Assembly: GCA_030041475.1 (NCBI GenBank)
Contig: JASHNU010000099.1
Location: 1-56,722 of the forward strand
Source of the DNA: Candidatus Sulfotelmatobacter sp.
GTDB taxonomy: Bacteria > Acidobacteriota > Terriglobia > Terriglobales > Acidobacteriaceae
Length of the DNA: 56,722 nucleotides
Direction: 5' to 3'
Shown here: positions 10,103 to 18,999 of the stretch, in pieces
Numbering within the stretch: the first letter of the stretch is position 1
How the letters are laid out: each line of letters starts with the position of its first letter
Notes under the pieces: model-generated
Seen by the model: the letters and a program-made list of their open reading frames with translations, nothing else
Databases searched by the model: none
Told to the model about the DNA's origin: nothing
Translations under genes and position numbers: made by a program

Positions 10103-11332
10103 ATGCCGCTGACTCAAACCCGCGAAATCGCCGCCGCTTCCAGGCTGGAAAATGTCCGCTACGCTATCCGTGATCTGGCCTGCATGGCCGACGAGGTCAT
10201 CGCCCAAGGACACAGAGTTCTGCCGCTCAATGTCGGCGATCCGCTGAATTTCGACTTCCAGACGCCGGCGCACATCATCGAAGCCGTCCACAAAGCCATG
10301 CGCGACGGCAAGAACGGATACGCTCCCTCGCCCGGCGTCCCTGAAGCGCTCGCCGCCATTCGTGGCGAAGCCGCCCGCAAGGGCATCACTACGGTGCGCG
10401 ATGTTTTCGTGACGTCAGGTGTCAGCGAGACGGTCGATCTCTGCCTTTCCGCGCTCGTCAATCCCGGCGAAGATGTGCTGACGCCCAAGCCGGATTATCC
10501 GCTGTACTCGGCGGTGTTATGTAAGCTGGGCATTTCTCTAAACGCCTACGATCTGAACGAAGACGACGCCTGGCAGCCTGAACTCGCCGACATCGAACGC
10601 AAACTAACGCCGCACACGCGCGGCATCGTACTTATTAACCCCAACAACCCTACAGGCTCGTTGTGTACTTGGGAAATGCTCGAGCAAATCGCGGAGCTTG
10701 CGCGGCGGCACAACCTGATCGTCTTCTCCGACGAGATCTATGACAAGCTGATTCTCGATTGCGATGCTCAGGGAAAAGACATCCCCCACATCGCCTTCGC
10801 CGCCGTCGCACCTGACGTACCCTGTGTAACCTTCGGCGGCATGTCGAAGAACTACCTCGTTCCCGGATGGCGCATCGGCTGGGGCATCGTCTCGGGCGAT
10901 GCCGCCGCGGTCAAGACCTACACGGAGGGCGTGCACCGCCTGCTGCGCGCGCGCCTCTGCGCCAACCACCCCGAACAATATGCGATCAAACCCGCGCTCG
11001 AAGGCCCGCAGGATCATCTCGTCGAAGTGAAGCGCAAACTGCGCGCCCGTCGCGATCTGACGCAGAAGTGGTGCGAGGCGACGCCGCGCGTGAGCTGCGT
11101 CGCGCCCCGCGGGGCGTTTTATGCTTTCCCGCGCATCGATATTCCGGAGAGCGATGAACTGTTCGTCAAAGAGTTGATCCGCCAGAAGCACGTCATGGTC
11201 GTTCACGGCTCCGGGTTCGGACAAAAGCCCGGCACGCAACACTTCCGCATCGTGTTCCTGCCGGATGAGAAGACGCTGACGAAGGCGTATGCAGGAATCG
11301 CCGAGTTTATCCGCGAGCGTTACGAGAAATAA
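10103..11332 (+). CDS. Class I/II PLP aminotransferase, AlaA-like
   Basis: 409 residues of fold-type I aminotransferase. Visible motifs: NVGDPLNF at the N-terminus, YAPSPGVPEAL, the cofactor Asn in NPNNPTG (182), Asp210 in VFSDEIYD, and the Schiff-base Lys249 in GGMSKNYLVPGWRIGW. The GMSK-x5-GWRIGW pattern and the N-terminal R-x4-R-x-L segment resemble the glutamate-pyruvate aminotransferases AlaA/AlaC. It probably moves amino groups between alanine or another small amino acid and 2-oxoglutarate in the cytoplasm. The upstream 196 bases hold a repeat rather than an obvious promoter. Monocistronic as far as can be seen. Confidence 0.88.
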   Translation: MPLTQTREIAAASRLENVRYAIRDLACMADEVIAQGHRVLPLNVGDPLNFDFQTPAHIIEAVHKAMRDGKNGYAPSPGVPEALAAIRGEAARKGITTVRDVFVTSGVSETVDLCLSALVNPGEDVLTPKPDYPLYSAVLCKLGISLNAYDLNEDDAWQPELADIERKLTPHTRGIVLINPNNPTGSLCTWEMLEQIAELARRHNLIVFSDEIYDKLILDCDAQGKDIPHIAFAAVAPDVPCVTFGGMSKNYLVPGWRIGWGIVSGDAAAVKTYTEGVHRLLRARLCANHPEQYAIKPALEGPQDHLVEVKRKLRARRDLTQKWCEATPRVSCVAPRGAFYAFPRIDIPESDELFVKELIRQKHVMVVHGSGFGQKPGTQHFRIVFLPDEKTLTKAYAGIAEFIRERYEK

Positions 11333-11579
11333 TGGGAGACTAAGACGCAGTCACTCAAATATCTCTCCGCTTTAGTTGTAACCATCGCGCTCTGTCCGAA
11401 CGGTCCTGGCTCTGATAACCGCAGACCAGGCAATCCGCAAATCCCGCGCGGTGCCGACCATCTGGTGATCGGCTGATCCTCTGTGTGCCGCTTCCTCTTT
11501 CCTTGGGAATCTGCTTAAATCAAACCATGCGCAACTGCGGGGCGCGCGGCGGGTTCATTGAATCGGTATTCCTGTAGCC

Positions 11580-12338
11580 GTGGTCGATATTCATTCGCAT
11601 ATCCTTCCTGAGGTAGATGACGGTCCCCAGACCTGGGACATGTGCGTTGCCATGTGCCGCACGGCAGCGGCCGACGGCATCACGCACATGGTAGCCACGC
11701 CTCACGCGAACGATCGCTATCACTACGACCGCACCTATCTGCAGTCGCTCGTCGACCACCTGCAGCAGCTGGTCGGCGAGGCGCCCCAGCTAAGCTTGGG
11801 ATGTGATTTCCACCTCTCTTACGACAACGTGCAGGACGCCCTCGCCAATCCCACGCGCTACGTCATTGGAGGGACGCGCTATCTGCTGGTCGAGTTTTCC
11901 AACTACAGCATTCCGCAGCAGATCTCGGACTCTTTTCACAAGCTCGGAGACGCCGGATTGACGCCGATCATCACCCATCCCGAGCGCAATCCCATCCTCC
12001 GCGAAAATCTGCAACGCGTCATGGAGTGGGCTGAACAGGGTTGTGTGATCCAGGTGACCGGCTCAGTCCTGACCGGATTCTGGGGTGAGCGCTCACAGCG
12101 CGCTGCCGAGTGGCTGCTCGAACATCAGGCCGTACACGTGCTGGCTACCGACGCGCACGATACCGTAAAGCGTGTGCCCATTCTTTCCACCTCGCGCGAT
12201 GCGGCATCCGAAATCTGCGGAGATGAAATCGCCGACGCGCTGGTCGAAGCCAATCCTTACGCCATCATTACCAACCAGCCGCTGCCATACTTTCCGCGGC
12301 CGGCAGCAACGAGCTACCGCAAGAGCGGCAGAAATTAG
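11580..12338 (+). CDS. CpsB/YwqE-type PHP-domain tyrosine phosphatase
   Basis: 252 residues from GTG 11580. The metal site of the PHP superfamily is plain: DIHSHILPEVDDG (3-15), ATPHAND, the Glu in LLVEFSN, ITHPERN and ATDAHD. CpsB/Wzb-like phosphatases dephosphorylate tyrosine kinases that control capsule or exopolysaccharide export; no such kinase or polysaccharide locus is adjacent, so it may act in trans. Length fits the family (about 250). The upstream gap 11333-11579 shows no recognisable gene, only a weak stem near GCCGACCATCTGG (about 11452). A histidinol-phosphatase-like role is the main alternative. Confidence 0.85.
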   Translation: MVDIHSHILPEVDDGPQTWDMCVAMCRTAAADGITHMVATPHANDRYHYDRTYLQSLVDHLQQLVGEAPQLSLGCDFHLSYDNVQDALANPTRYVIGGTRYLLVEFSNYSIPQQISDSFHKLGDAGLTPIITHPERNPILRENLQRVMEWAEQGCVIQVTGSVLTGFWGERSQRAAEWLLEHQAVHVLATDAHDTVKRVPILSTSRDAASEICGDEIADALVEANPYAIITNQPLPYFPRPAATSYRKSGRN

Positions 12339-12406
12339 CATCCTTCCACTGGCCGCCGCTTCGAAAAACGAATCATTCAAGAGAACAACCTGGTTACAAC
12401 GAGACT

Positions 12407-13021
12407 TTACTGCGGATGGGGCGTGTCCTGCCCGGGAGTCGTGGCTGGCCGCGGGTCGGCGGGCGAGACAGCGTTCTTATTCGTGATTCCAGCATCGGCG
12501 CTGTGCGAGGCTGCAGTTGAAGAATTCGCTTTAGGTTCAGCGGGGCCGGTCATCGCGCTCTCCGGATTCAGCAGATGATCGTGGCTTGGGCCGAGCCCGA
12601 GGCTGATCAGAGCGCGAGAATCCGGAACTTCCTTTGTCTGCCAGCCGTGATCGCTCTGGTAGCGCCGCATGGCTTCTTCGCTGGCCTGGTTCCACGTTCC
12701 GCTCGGCTCGCCGGTCAGGTAGTGTTCGCGGATCAAAGCGGCTTGAATGGCCTGGGCGCGCTCGGAATCGATTTTCTGTTGACCGCGAGCGCGGCTGGAT
12801 TTCCTTTTGCGAGAAGAGTGCTTTCCGCTGTGAGTAGATTTTGCACCGGGCGAAGATGACGACTTCATTTGGGCGGCCGGTTTCTTGGCGGCGTCGGCGT
12901 CTGAAGCCTGCGGTTTTCGCGCGCTAGCCAGCGGAATCAGAGCACACGTCAGCCAAAGCGCACAGACGGCGCACCGTGCAGAACGTAGTTTCGACCAACC
13001 CAAGGTCAATAATTCTCCCAA
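12407..13021 (-). CDS. Exported protein with peptidoglycan-binding-like domain
   Basis: 204 residues: signal peptide (about 1-35, CALWLTCALIPLASARK), a low-complexity Ser/Lys/Arg-rich linker (about 45-85) and a short PG_binding_1-like module (about 88-135; IQAALIREHYLTGEPSGTW, EEAMRRYQSDHGW). A Ser/Pro-rich tail follows. The module resembles the three-helix fold that docks enzymes on the wall, but no catalytic domain is attached. It likely binds peptidoglycan in the periplasm. It lies downstream of htrA on the same strand, separated by a strong terminator hairpin, so it probably has its own promoter. Confidence 0.65.
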   Translation of the reverse strand: MGELLTLGWSKLRSARCAVCALWLTCALIPLASARKPQASDADAAKKPAAQMKSSSSPGAKSTHSGKHSSRKRKSSRARGQQKIDSERAQAIQAALIREHYLTGEPSGTWNQASEEAMRRYQSDHGWQTKEVPDSRALISLGLGPSHDHLLNPESAMTGPAEPKANSSTAASHSADAGITNKNAVSPADPRPATTPGQDTPHPQ

Positions 13022-13025
13022 ACAA

Positions 13026-13096
13026 CAAAAAGCCCAACCGGCGCTGGCATTGTCATCATCTCTGATCCCAAGGATCAGTGCCAGTGCCCGCTGGGC
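13026..13096 (-). terminator. Intrinsic terminator of htrA
   Basis: On the minus strand GCCCAGCGGGCACTGGCA (13096-13079) pairs with TGCCAGCGCCGGTTGGGC (13049-13032) with three mismatches, with an inner GATCC/GGATC stem, and is followed by a run of five T (13031-13027). It is placed right after the htrA stop. Confidence 0.8.
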
Positions 13097-13105
13097 GAGT
13101 TTACG

Positions 13106-14698
13106 TTACGGAAGTGTACCGGCGTCGAAGATGGTTCCGTCTTGCCGCGACGAACCGCGCGGGCGCACCAGGAACACGACATCCTGGCCGCTCTTCATGC
13201 TCGCCTCAATCCGGGTGAAATCCTCCTCGCTGTTCACCGGCTGCTTGTTGATCTCCAGAATGATGTCGCCGCGACCCAGGTTCACGTCTTCGGCGAACGA
13301 TCCCGGTTTCACTTCCTGGACGATCACGCCTTTACCGGCGGGCATATCGAGCCGATCGGCCATCTCCGGAGTCACTTTGCGCACAGTCACGCCGAACTTG
13401 CTGGGTTTAGGCGTGTTGTCGTCCCCGCTGTCGCGGTCTTCTCCCAACCGCGCCGCAAACAACTTGGCTCGATCGGCGATCGTAACGGTGGCTTCCTGCT
13501 GTTTTCCGTTGCGAATGAACGTCAGAGTCACCTTCGACCCGGGCTTGCGGGAGGCGATGTCGGACACCAACTCGTCTCCCTTCAAAACTTTCTTGCCGTC
13601 GACCGCAGTAATCGTGTCGCCGACCTTCAATCCCGCCTGATCCGCCGGACTGCCGGCTACAACCGTCGATACAGTGATTCCTGAGCCGGTACCGTAAACG
13701 CGCGCAATGGCCGGGTTCTCCACCTGATCAAACATGATTCCGATCGAGCCGCGCGAAACGCGGTGCTCCGGCCCGGTCAGCTGGTTGTAGACATCGACCA
13801 CGGTCTTCGAAGGCAGAGCGAATCCCACACCGGCGTAGGCATTGGTCTCGCTCAAAATGGCGGTGTTGATACCGATCACTTCGCCGTTCATGTTCACCAG
13901 GGGTCCGCCGGAGTTGCCGGGGTTGATGGCGGCATCGGTCTGAATGAACGTCTGGAACTGGCGCCCGGGCACAATGTCGCGTCCCTTGGCTGAAACAATT
14001 CCCGCGGTCACCGTTTCCGACAAGCCGAACGGGCTGCCCACGGCCAGAACCCAGTCGCCCACCTGCATGTTGTCGGAGTTGCCCATCCTGGCGGCCGGCA
14101 GTGCGCGATCCACATCAACCTTGATCACAGCCAAGTCGGTTTCCGAATCCGTACCGATAACTTTAGCGTCGTGCTGCACACCTGGGGGGTCATCCTCGAA
14201 GCGCACGCGAATTCGGTCCGCTTTCTCCACCACATGCCGGTTGGTAACGATGTATCCCTTGGGATCGACGATCACGCCGGAACCGAGGGCGCGCTCGCGA
14301 ATCGGTCCATTGTCCTGGAAAGGGTTCTGGCCGCCGGGTCCTCCGAAGAAGTGATTGAAGAAGTCATCCATGCCGTCGTTGTCGTCGTCATCCTGCCCAC
14401 GGCGTCGGTGGGGGTTCTTGATGGTCGAGTCGGTGTTGATGTTGACCACGCTTGGCTCCAACTGTTTAGCAACCTGAGCGAAGGCGTTCGAAAGCTGCTG
14501 CGAGAAGCCGTTGCCCGCCGACGATGATGAAGGCATGGTGAGCGGCGTAGCGTCACTCTTCCCCTGGCCCTCTTTGCCTTTGACCTCCGACGAAATCACC
14601 GTTCCGATCAGAATGCCGATCGAAAGCGTCGCCAGAATGCTCAGCCCATATGTCCAGCGATGCGCTTTCATGCGCGTCCACATTGCGCCCGAATCCAT
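13106..14698 (-). CDS. htrA: DegP/HtrA-type periplasmic serine protease
   Basis: 530 residues. N-terminal membrane anchor (about 16-36), then a trypsin-like domain with His155 (TNRHVV), Asp188 (SETDLAVIKV) and Ser263 (GNSGGPLV), then two PDZ domains (about 300-390 and 425-515; GSPADQAGLKVGDTI and PGSFAEDVNLGRGDIILEI). An acidic Gly/Asp/Phe-rich loop (about 100-130) lies between anchor and protease. DegP/DegQ proteins degrade or chaperone unfolded envelope proteins. The start at 14698 follows GGAGG in the leader and a TATAAT hexamer at 14740-14735. The single gene ends in its own terminator. Envelope-stress induction is likely from the family, not shown here. Confidence 0.95.
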   Translation of the reverse strand: MDSGAMWTRMKAHRWTYGLSILATLSIGILIGTVISSEVKGKEGQGKSDATPLTMPSSSSAGNGFSQQLSNAFAQVAKQLEPSVVNINTDSTIKNPHRRRGQDDDDNDGMDDFFNHFFGGPGGQNPFQDNGPIRERALGSGVIVDPKGYIVTNRHVVEKADRIRVRFEDDPPGVQHDAKVIGTDSETDLAVIKVDVDRALPAARMGNSDNMQVGDWVLAVGSPFGLSETVTAGIVSAKGRDIVPGRQFQTFIQTDAAINPGNSGGPLVNMNGEVIGINTAILSETNAYAGVGFALPSKTVVDVYNQLTGPEHRVSRGSIGIMFDQVENPAIARVYGTGSGITVSTVVAGSPADQAGLKVGDTITAVDGKKVLKGDELVSDIASRKPGSKVTLTFIRNGKQQEATVTIADRAKLFAARLGEDRDSGDDNTPKPSKFGVTVRKVTPEMADRLDMPAGKGVIVQEVKPGSFAEDVNLGRGDIILEINKQPVNSEEDFTRIEASMKSGQDVVFLVRPRGSSRQDGTIFDAGTLP

Positions 14699-14734
14699 AG
14701 TCCTACTTCCCTCCAGGTAATTGAAACCGCTTCT

Positions 14735-14740
14735 ATTATA
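14735..14740 (-). promoter_or_regulatory. Candidate -10 element of htrA
   Basis: TATAAT on the minus strand, 37 bases before the htrA start codon, with GGAGG between it and the ATG. No convincing -35 hexamer is seen 16-18 bases further upstream, so an activator or alternative sigma factor may be needed. Confidence 0.45.
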
Positions 14741-14893
14741 CCTATTTAGATAAGGCGGCCAGACTCGCCTGAAATGCGACGTTGCCGCCCTAGGTTAGAC
14801 GCTTCAAAGTGGAGAACCGTTTCCTGGAACGGAGGCTGGGAAATCCCGCTTGCGCCAGGACCTGAAGCGAGTCCGGGATCCGTGCAAGCTCGG

Positions 14894-16645
14894 TTACTTC
14901 GCCTCGTATACGGTTTTGCCGCCGACCACGGTGCGCAAGACTTTCGTTGCCAGCAGTTTTTCGGGCGAGGCAGCAGTAATGTCACGGTCGAGGACCACGA
15001 AATCCGCCAGCATTCCCGGTGTGAGTTTCCCTTTTTCTTTTTCTTCAAATTCCGCGAAGGCAGAGTCGGCGGTGTAGGCCGCTATGGCCTGATCCATCGT
15101 GATGCGTTGCTCGGGGAAAAACTCCTGCTTGCCGTCTTCGCTCTTGCGCGTGATCGCAGCGTAAAGACCGCGGAAGGGCGAGACGATTTCAACCGGGTAA
15201 TCCGTGCCGAAGGCCAGCATGACGCCCTTATTCAGAAAGGCCGCCCACGGATAACATGTCGCCGCCCGCTTTGGCCCCAGGCGGGCTTCGGCCCAGCGCA
15301 TGTCGCTCAGTACGTGGCTGGGCTGCATGGAAGCGATGACTTTCAACTGTTTGAATTGTCCGATCTGCGCCAGCGTGGGACATTGCGCGTGTTCGACGCG
15401 CAAGCGATAGTCATCGCCGCCGTTGGCTGCCTTCACGTTGGCCTCCTTGGCCACCTTCTCGGCGCCGGAGAATGCGTCGAGCGCCATCTGGATTCCTTTG
15501 TCGCCAATCGCATGGAAACCGAGCTGGAAGCCGGCCAACACGCGTTCTTTCGCCATCGTGTTCAACTTTTCCGCGTCGTAGCGCGGCAGGCCGGAGGTCT
15601 TCGGGTCATCCGCGTAAGGCTCAGACAACGCGGCGGTATGCCCACCCATGGAGCCGTCCATAAAGCCCTTGAGCATGCCGGTGTGCAGCATCAGGTCTGA
15701 TTGCGGATGGGAATCGCGTTTTTTCTGCAACGTGTCGATGGAGTCGTCAAAAGGCAGCCACTCGCTGATGCGGGCCGTGAGCTTGCCCTCGTTTTCGAGC
15801 TCCTGGTAAACCTGAAAGTTCTCCCAGTTCGGTGAATAATCCTGCGCCGATGTAACGCCATGCTCGGCCAGATCGGCGAGGGCTACTTCAGCAGCACGAC
15901 GCAACTGGTCGTGACTAGGCGGGGGAATTACGGCCCGCACCGCGTGCTGCGCGGTGTCGCGCAGAATACCGGTCGGCTCGCCGGTTTCGTTGCGGTCGAT
16001 GTGTCCGCCCAAGGGGTCGCGGCTGGCCAGATTGATGCTGGCTAGCTGCAGTGCGCGTGTGTTGGCGACGGCCAGGTGACCGTCCACGCGATCGAGAAAC
16101 ACTGGATGCCCGTTGGAGACTTCGTCGAGATCCCAGCGGTTGGGCAACACCTTCACCGGCCACACAGTTTCATCCCATCCGCCGCCCAGGATCCACTCGC
16201 CCGCCCTGGCCACAGCGACCTTGGCGGCCAGGCGTTCGCGCAGCTCATCGATGGACTTCACGCCCTCGAGATCGACGCCCAGTTTTTGCGCACCGGCATC
16301 GGCGAGGTGCAGATGGGCATCATTGAATCCGGGCATGACGAAATGCCCGCCAAGATCAACGACTAGGGTTTCCGGGCTTTTCATCGTCTTTTGCAGATCA
16401 ATGGTTTTGCCCACGGCAAGAATGCGGTCGCCGCGCACGGCAATAGCTTCCTCGCGGTCAATCGAGGCAAACGGTGTGTTGGCAGGCACGCCGGTGTACA
16501 CGTTGGCGTGAACGAAGAGAATGTCGGCCTTGGGTTTGGCGTCAGAGGGATTCGGAGCGGCGTTTTGAGCGGATGCGGCGAACGAGCCTAAGAAGAGCAC
16601 AAGGATCGCGCGCACATGGCCCGCAGGGGCTAAAGCCCGTTTCAT
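14894..16645 (-). CDS. Exported amidohydrolase family 3 (YtcJ-like)
   Basis: 583 residues from ATG 16645. Earlier in-frame ATGs would overlap the upstream M20 gene and lie before the signal peptide (MKRALAPAGHVRAILVLFLG, cleavage after SAQ). The metal-dependent TIM barrel is shown by MPGFNDAHLHLAD, HAIGDKGIQMALDAF, VEHAQCPT and LAFGTDYPVE. YtcJ-like enzymes hydrolyse amides or cyclic ureas; the substrate is unknown. The signal peptide places it in the periplasm. The first ten or so codons are contributed by an intergenic repeat (16618-16685). It follows the M20 peptidase by 56 bases on the same strand, so the two may be co-transcribed for peptide or amide turnover. Confidence 0.85.
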   Translation of the reverse strand: MKRALAPAGHVRAILVLFLGSFAASAQNAAPNPSDAKPKADILFVHANVYTGVPANTPFASIDREEAIAVRGDRILAVGKTIDLQKTMKSPETLVVDLGGHFVMPGFNDAHLHLADAGAQKLGVDLEGVKSIDELRERLAAKVAVARAGEWILGGGWDETVWPVKVLPNRWDLDEVSNGHPVFLDRVDGHLAVANTRALQLASINLASRDPLGGHIDRNETGEPTGILRDTAQHAVRAVIPPPSHDQLRRAAEVALADLAEHGVTSAQDYSPNWENFQVYQELENEGKLTARISEWLPFDDSIDTLQKKRDSHPQSDLMLHTGMLKGFMDGSMGGHTAALSEPYADDPKTSGLPRYDAEKLNTMAKERVLAGFQLGFHAIGDKGIQMALDAFSGAEKVAKEANVKAANGGDDYRLRVEHAQCPTLAQIGQFKQLKVIASMQPSHVLSDMRWAEARLGPKRAATCYPWAAFLNKGVMLAFGTDYPVEIVSPFRGLYAAITRKSEDGKQEFFPEQRITMDQAIAAYTADSAFAEFEEKEKGKLTPGMLADFVVLDRDITAASPEKLLATKVLRTVVGGKTVYEAK

Positions 16646-16685
16646 ACTGCCCACGCATCGGCACGGCTGAAGCCGCGCCCTTCCC
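16618..16685. repeat. Intergenic repeat of the GGCTAAAGCC type
   Basis: Two imperfect palindromes, GGGGCTAAAGCCC (about 16626-16638) and GGCACGGCTGAAGCCGCGCC (about 16660-16679), separated by a short linker. The same two-palindrome design occurs at 44192-44258. One half lies in the gap before the amidohydrolase and the other inside its signal-peptide codons. Confidence 0.7.
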
Positions 16686-16701
16686 AGGTTGTTGTTCCGC
16701 A

Positions 16702-17967
16702 TCATTCTGCCGCTCCTGCCAGCGCCAGCATGGTTAGTAAAATCCGTTTGAGCGCCAGCTCGCGTCCGTTGGAATCGAACCACTCCTGCAGCGTGTGAGC
16801 CCCGCCGCCGGAGCCACCACCGCCAATGGCGATCGCCTCCTGCCCCAACGACAGCGGAATGTTGGCGTCGGTGGAGGCGCGTTGCACCTGCGCCGCGTTG
16901 CTCAACTGCGCGTCCACGGCGCGGATCACCTGCAGAATCCGCGCACTGGGCTGCAACTCTCCCGCTGGACGGTTGCCAATCACCACCACTTCGCAGCTCA
17001 CGCCCGTCGGTCGTTTTTGCGCTGGAGAGCGCATCTCGGCGGTCAAGGTTTCCTCTTCGATCGCGCGATTGAGCGCCAGGCGCAGCGACTGCTCCAGCCG
17101 CTCCATCTCAGTCATGGAAGTAGAGCGGATATCGACCTTCATGCTTGCGGATTCGGGAATCGAGTTAACCGAAGTGCCGCCCCGAACCACACCGATGTTA
17201 AACGTCGTCTTCGGCGCGTTGGGAACGGGGGTCGCGATGAAGGTCTCGATCGCTTTGGCGAGGATCACGATCGGATTGGGCGCTCCGAAATCGCTCCAGG
17301 AGTGACCACCCGGGCCGCGCACAATGACTTCGAAGCGCCGGCTGCCGAGGGCTTCGGCCACGATCGTGTCGGCGCCGGCGCCATCGAGCACAAGGCTGTA
17401 AGCGATGGAATCTTTCCACCGCGGCGTCGAGAAGATGTGGCGCATGCCCCGCAGATCGCCTTCGCCTTCTTCGCCCACGTTGCCAATGAATACAAATGGC
17501 AGCGCATGCCGGATGCGCACCGCCCTAAGCAGCGCGGCAACTGCCAGCATGGCGGCCACGCCCGCACCGTTGTCGGAAACTCCAGGGCCGTAAATGCGGC
17601 TTCCCTGCTGGCGAATGTTCAGCGGTGTGTTCGCAGGAAAAACTGTGTCAATGTGGGCACTGAGCGCGACGTAGCGGCGCCCGAATCCGGGATGCGTGCC
17701 AAAAACATTGCCCACATCGTCCATGCGGACGTCGTCGAGCCCGACTTCTTTAAAGCGCTCGGCCAGCCATGCCGCCCGCGCTGACTCGCCAAACGGAGGC
17801 GCTGGAATGCGCGCCATTTCCATTTGCCATTGCGCCAGCTGCGGCTCCTGCATGCGGAACCAGTTGAATGCCGAGCGCACCTCAGGCGAGGCGGCCAGGC
17901 GCGCGACCTCCTGCTGGACAGCAGGAGCAAGACTCGGCATGTCCGCGCGCGGGGGATTCGGGCTCAT
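16702..17967 (-). CDS. M20 family metallopeptidase
   Basis: 421 residues, the usual M20 length. Metal and catalytic motifs: SAHIDTVFP (His and Asp), GPGVSDNGAGVAAML (bridging Asp), NVGEEGEGDLRGM (catalytic and metal Glu), VRGPGGHSW in the lid domain, and GGGGSGGGAHTLQEWFD with the last His. The family removes N-terminal residues from di- and tripeptides or deacylates amino acids in the cytoplasm. No signal peptide is seen. It is followed by the exported amidohydrolase. Tripeptide aminopeptidase-like by motif style, but the exact substrate is open. Confidence 0.9.
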   Translation of the reverse strand: MSPNPPRADMPSLAPAVQQEVARLAASPEVRSAFNWFRMQEPQLAQWQMEMARIPAPPFGESARAAWLAERFKEVGLDDVRMDDVGNVFGTHPGFGRRYVALSAHIDTVFPANTPLNIRQQGSRIYGPGVSDNGAGVAAMLAVAALLRAVRIRHALPFVFIGNVGEEGEGDLRGMRHIFSTPRWKDSIAYSLVLDGAGADTIVAEALGSRRFEVIVRGPGGHSWSDFGAPNPIVILAKAIETFIATPVPNAPKTTFNIGVVRGGTSVNSIPESASMKVDIRSTSMTEMERLEQSLRLALNRAIEEETLTAEMRSPAQKRPTGVSCEVVVIGNRPAGELQPSARILQVIRAVDAQLSNAAQVQRASTDANIPLSLGQEAIAIGGGGSGGGAHTLQEWFDSNGRELALKRILLTMLALAGAAE

Positions 17968-18086
17968 TAGAGGTTATTTAGCGAGTTTACAACCTGGGGG
18001 AAGTCCCAGGGGTTGCCTAGAGGGGAGACTGGGGGGATGTACTGTTGGACAACGGTTACTAAAGGTCTAGCCGCCCTCGCACAGGT

Positions 18087-18995
18087 CTACAGCCGCTGTT
18101 CGAGGCCTAATCCGGCCTTTTTCTCGACCGCCGCCACCAGCTCTTCCGTGGCCGGAACCTCGATTCCATGTTTCTGCGCACCGCGCAGAATCGGGCCGGC
18201 AATGGCGTCGAGCTCCGGAGGGTTTCCCGCTTCAACGTCTTTCTGCATGGAGCTGCGCATGTTGCCGGGCATCTTCATCACGCCGGCAATCATCGCGTCC
18301 ACGTCGATTTTTGCGCCCTCGGCGATGGCCACTGCGCTCGCCTCCCGCATTACCCCTAATCCCAGCTGGCGCCATTTCGGGTCGCTAAGGATGTAGCCGG
18401 TCGTCTCGCCGGAAGCCGTGCCGGTTAACGCAAACGCTGCCAGAAAAATCAGCTTCGTCCACATGAGCGTGGGCTCGTGGTCTATGAAGCGGCACTCGAA
18501 ACCGATTTTCTGCAGCTCTTCCAGTGTGCCTGCCAGCAACGATTGTCCCTTCGAGGAAACGTTCAGTCGCGCGAAGGGCGAGCGATGAATGATGTGCCCG
18601 GGCGCGACGCGCTCAGACTCGACTGCGATGGTGGCGGCGATGACTTTCTCCACGCCGTATTTCCCGCGCAGCATGGCAATGTGGTCGATGCCGTTCAACA
18701 GCGGAACGATTGTCCGCACCGACTCTGGACGTGTGACTGCAGCGAGGGCAGCATCGAGTTGCGTGGCCTTCACCGTGAGCCAGAGAACATCAGATGGGGG
18801 GACTTCCGCCGCGCGGGCGGCCGGGACACTGAAGTTTCCGAACGGGCTTTCGAGCTGAAGCTGTTCGGGATATGTAGGGAGCGACTCTCGCCGGACAACC
18901 ATCGTGACGGGAGCTCCGGACCGGGCCAGGCAGGCGCCGACCAGGCCGCCAACGCCGCCGGCCCCGAGAATCGCGTGATGCAGATGCTCTGGCAT
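18087..18995 (-). CDS. Ketopantoate reductase family (PanE/ApbA) oxidoreductase
   Basis: 302 residues. The Rossmann loop GAGGVGG (11-17) binds NADPH, Lys76 (LTVKATQLD) matches the family's cofactor-side Lys, and LMWTKLIFLAAF matches the catalytic Lys helix of PanE. PanE reduces 2-dehydropantoate to pantoate for CoA synthesis. It starts only four bases after the DRE-TIM gene ends, so the two are surely co-transcribed. A pair of a 2-isopropylmalate-synthase-like enzyme and a 2-oxoacid reductase raises the chance of a different branched oxoacid as substrate. The start is ATG 18995. Confidence 0.82.
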   Translation of the reverse strand: MPEHLHHAILGAGGVGGLVGACLARSGAPVTMVVRRESLPTYPEQLQLESPFGNFSVPAARAAEVPPSDVLWLTVKATQLDAALAAVTRPESVRTIVPLLNGIDHIAMLRGKYGVEKVIAATIAVESERVAPGHIIHRSPFARLNVSSKGQSLLAGTLEELQKIGFECRFIDHEPTLMWTKLIFLAAFALTGTASGETTGYILSDPKWRQLGLGVMREASAVAIAEGAKIDVDAMIAGVMKMPGNMRSSMQKDVEAGNPPELDAIAGPILRGAQKHGIEVPATEELVAAVEKKAGLGLEQRL

Positions 18996-18999
18996 GGCT

